This document shows positions 4,315 to 5,695 of a DNA stretch of 5,695 nucleotides, one piece after another (the first letter of the stretch is position 1; each line of letters starts with the position of its first letter). The notes beneath the pieces are model-generated. The model was not told the origin of the DNA. It saw nothing but the letters and a program-made list of their open reading frames with translations, and ran no database searches. Source of the DNA: an uncultured Simplicispira sp. (GTDB lineage Bacteria; Pseudomonadota; Gammaproteobacteria; Burkholderiales; Burkholderiaceae_C). The position numbers and the translations under genes were made by a program. The stretch covers positions 1-5,695 of the forward strand of contig CAIRYF010000435.1 in the NCBI GenBank assembly GCA_903882725.1. The letters run 5' to 3'.

Positions 4315-5695
4315 TTAATTAATGTTACCCAGGCTCTTGTAAATCCCGCAGCCGATATACAGGCCATCGAGCTTTTGCACAAAAGACATTTTGGTTTGCG
4401 TGCGGCCTGTTGTGGGGTTGGTAATGTCGTACTCCACCCAGCCCGGCTCGTGGCTGGCTTGCGTGATGATGGCGTTCAGCAGACCTGCGCCGTCAACCCC
4501 CGTAATGTCCTGCACCCGGGTGCCCACCTTGGCCGGGTTGCCGCCAAAAGCCAGGTAAGTGCCGTGGTCATCGAGCGCGAACATATACATATCGCGGTCA
4601 AAAAAGTGTTTGTCTACTTGGGTCAAGTCGCGCAGATACGACTCCCGCGAGCCACACTGGCGACGGTGGGCGACGGCACTGGCCACCAGCGCCATGGCTT
4701 CGTCGGCGGAGCCTTGCAACAGCTCGAAGCCGGCCACCGATTCCGCCAGTGTGGAGGCGCGCATCTCCAAGTTGTTGGCTTGGTTCACGGCGCGCTCTAC
4801 CAGCGCTGCGTTTTGCTGGGTGATCTCATCGAGCTGGCGCACTGCGGTCGATATTTCGGTCAGGCTGGAACTCTGCTCGGTGCTGGATGCGGAAATTCGC
4901 GACATATTCGCTGCCGCACCCCGGACGCCTTCAACAATATGGGTCATGTTGGCCCCGGCTTTGCGAATTTGCGCCACGCCCGTGGCCACCTGGGCGGAGG
5001 ATGCAGCAATGAGGTGGCGAATTTCCTTGGCCGATTCGGCTGAACGCTTGGCCAGCGAACGCACTTCGCTCGCCACCACGGCAAAGCCACGGCCCGATTC
5101 ACCGGCCCGCGCCGCCTCCACTGCTGCGTTGAGCGCCAAAATGTTGGTCTGAAACGCCAGTCCATCAATCACGCCCACAATCTCCTCCATGCGTTTGGTG
5201 CTGCTCTGAATCGCCTCCACCGAGCCAATGGCCTCTGTCATGGCCCGGGCACCGTTTTCGGCCACATCACGCACACCGCTGGTCATGGTGTCAGACTGCT
5301 GGGCCGCCTGCGCGTTGCCTTGCACCGTGGAAGACAGCTCTTCCACACTGGCAGCGGTTTGCTCCAAGTTGGCCGCCTGTTGTTCGGTGCGCTCGGACAA
5401 GGCCCGGTTGCCTGCGGCCATGCTGCTGCCTGCATACGACACCAGAGCCGCGTTACTGCGCACGCTGGCCACCATGGCCGAAAAGTTGTTCACCATGATG
5501 TTCATGGAGGCGAACATTTCAGCCAACTCATCTTTACCGTTCAAACGCGCCTGGTGCCGCAAGTTGCCACTGGCCGTTTGCTGCATGAAGCGCTGAACCT
5601 GATGCAAATCCGCCAAGAAGCTGATCTGGAACGACAGCATCAAATACAGCATCGCCAGCACGCACAAGCCACTCCCGACGCTGGTCAGCCAGAAC
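4315..5695 (-). CDS. Methyl-accepting chemotaxis protein with C-terminal Cache domain (5' end outside window)
   Basis: The gene is open to the right edge, so about 459 C-terminal residues are visible; the TTG at 5667 is not the real start. Counting from that codon, the end of a transmembrane helix (to about 18) is followed by a HAMP-like region (about 18-68) and a coiled-coil signalling domain with a methylation-type helix [20 protein letters not shown] (91-110). The conserved hairpin tip that contacts CheW/CheA is at about 163-205 ([20 protein letters not shown], then [18 protein letters not shown]). After the return helix (to about 315) comes an extra cytoplasmic domain, about 325-445. It contains [42 protein letters not shown] and a terminal YIGCGIYK, which reads as a single Cache (sCache-like) sensor. 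A membrane-bound receptor relaying periplasmic and possibly cytoplasmic signals to flagellar control is inferred. The ligand is unknown and the N-terminal sensor is not in the window. Confidence 0.93.
   Translation of the reverse strand, partial: FWLTSVGSGLCVLAMLYLMLSFQISFLADLHQVQRFMQQTASGNLRHQARLNGKDELAEMFASMNIMVNNFSAMVASVRSNAALVSYAGSSMAAGNRALSERTEQQAANLEQTAASVEELSSTVQGNAQAAQQSDTMTSGVRDVAENGARAMTEAIGSVEAIQSSTKRMEEIVGVIDGLAFQTNILALNAAVEAARAGESGRGFAVVASEVRSLAKRSAESAKEIRHLIAASSAQVATGVAQIRKAGANMTHIVEGVRGAAANMSRISASSTEQSSSLTEISTAVRQLDEITQQNAALVERAVNQANNLEMRASTLAESVAGFELLQGSADEAMALVASAVAHRRQCGSRESYLRDLTQVDKHFFDRDMYMFALDDHGTYLAFGGNPAKVGTRVQDITGVDGAGLLNAIITQASHEPGWVEYDITNPTTGRTQTKMSFVQKLDGLYIGCGIYKSLGNIN

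Noticed and set aside
4375..5152. Plus-strand frames opposite the chemotaxis gene
   Set aside because: They are shadows of the conserved MCP signalling domain with no credible start or product.

Overview
The window looks like a chromosomal segment of a betaproteobacterium of the order Burkholderiales, most likely Comamonadaceae. Three things point there. One is a high-G+C, beta-type protein complement. Another is a roughly 50-base palindromic repeat with an AAGCGCTG..AGCTATCAAA core, which I recall from Comamonadaceae intergenic regions. The last is a chemoreceptor with a C-terminal Cache domain. This placement is inference, because no rRNA or marker gene is present.

Layout, left to right. 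(1) 1-440, plus strand: a decayed brnTA toxin-antitoxin locus. Only the C-terminal part of the BrnT toxin survives (56-208), overlapping an intact BrnA antitoxin gene (168-440). (2) 441-766: a gene-free space between convergent genes. It holds a GGTCAGAGTC motif, a REP-like palindrome, a direct repeat and the Comamonadaceae-type repeat. (3) 767-1851, minus strand: two PIN-toxin modules in tandem. The left one is a complete vapBC pair (1444 down to 767). The right one has an intact antitoxin (1851-1615) whose partner PIN toxin is cut to 53 residues (1628-1467). (4) 1852-2170: a gene-free, repeat-rich stretch with a nested stem-loop element, two REP palindromes in inverted orientation carrying GTAG tags, and an ACGCC microsatellite between them. 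(5) 2171-4036, minus strand: a full-length recQ helicase gene. Its apparent upstream extension lies in a second copy of the 50-base repeat. (6) 4101-4314: a small intergenic region with hairpins. (7) 4315-5695, minus strand: the 3' part of a methyl-accepting chemotaxis protein gene that runs off the right edge.

Functionally, the right half (recQ, MCP) is ordinary chromosomal content: DNA repair and chemotaxis. The left 2 kb is an accessory patch where toxin-antitoxin modules have accumulated and decayed among short palindromic repeats. In both broken modules the toxin is truncated and the antitoxin is whole, as expected if toxin loss is tolerated and antitoxin loss is not. I found no transposase, integrase, CRISPR array, tRNA or rRNA gene. 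I see no convincing new multi-gene system. The least explained items are the nested stem-loop at 1936-2023, the hairpin that could sequester the ribosome binding site of the brnT remnant, and the REP pair bracketing a microsatellite directly after recQ.
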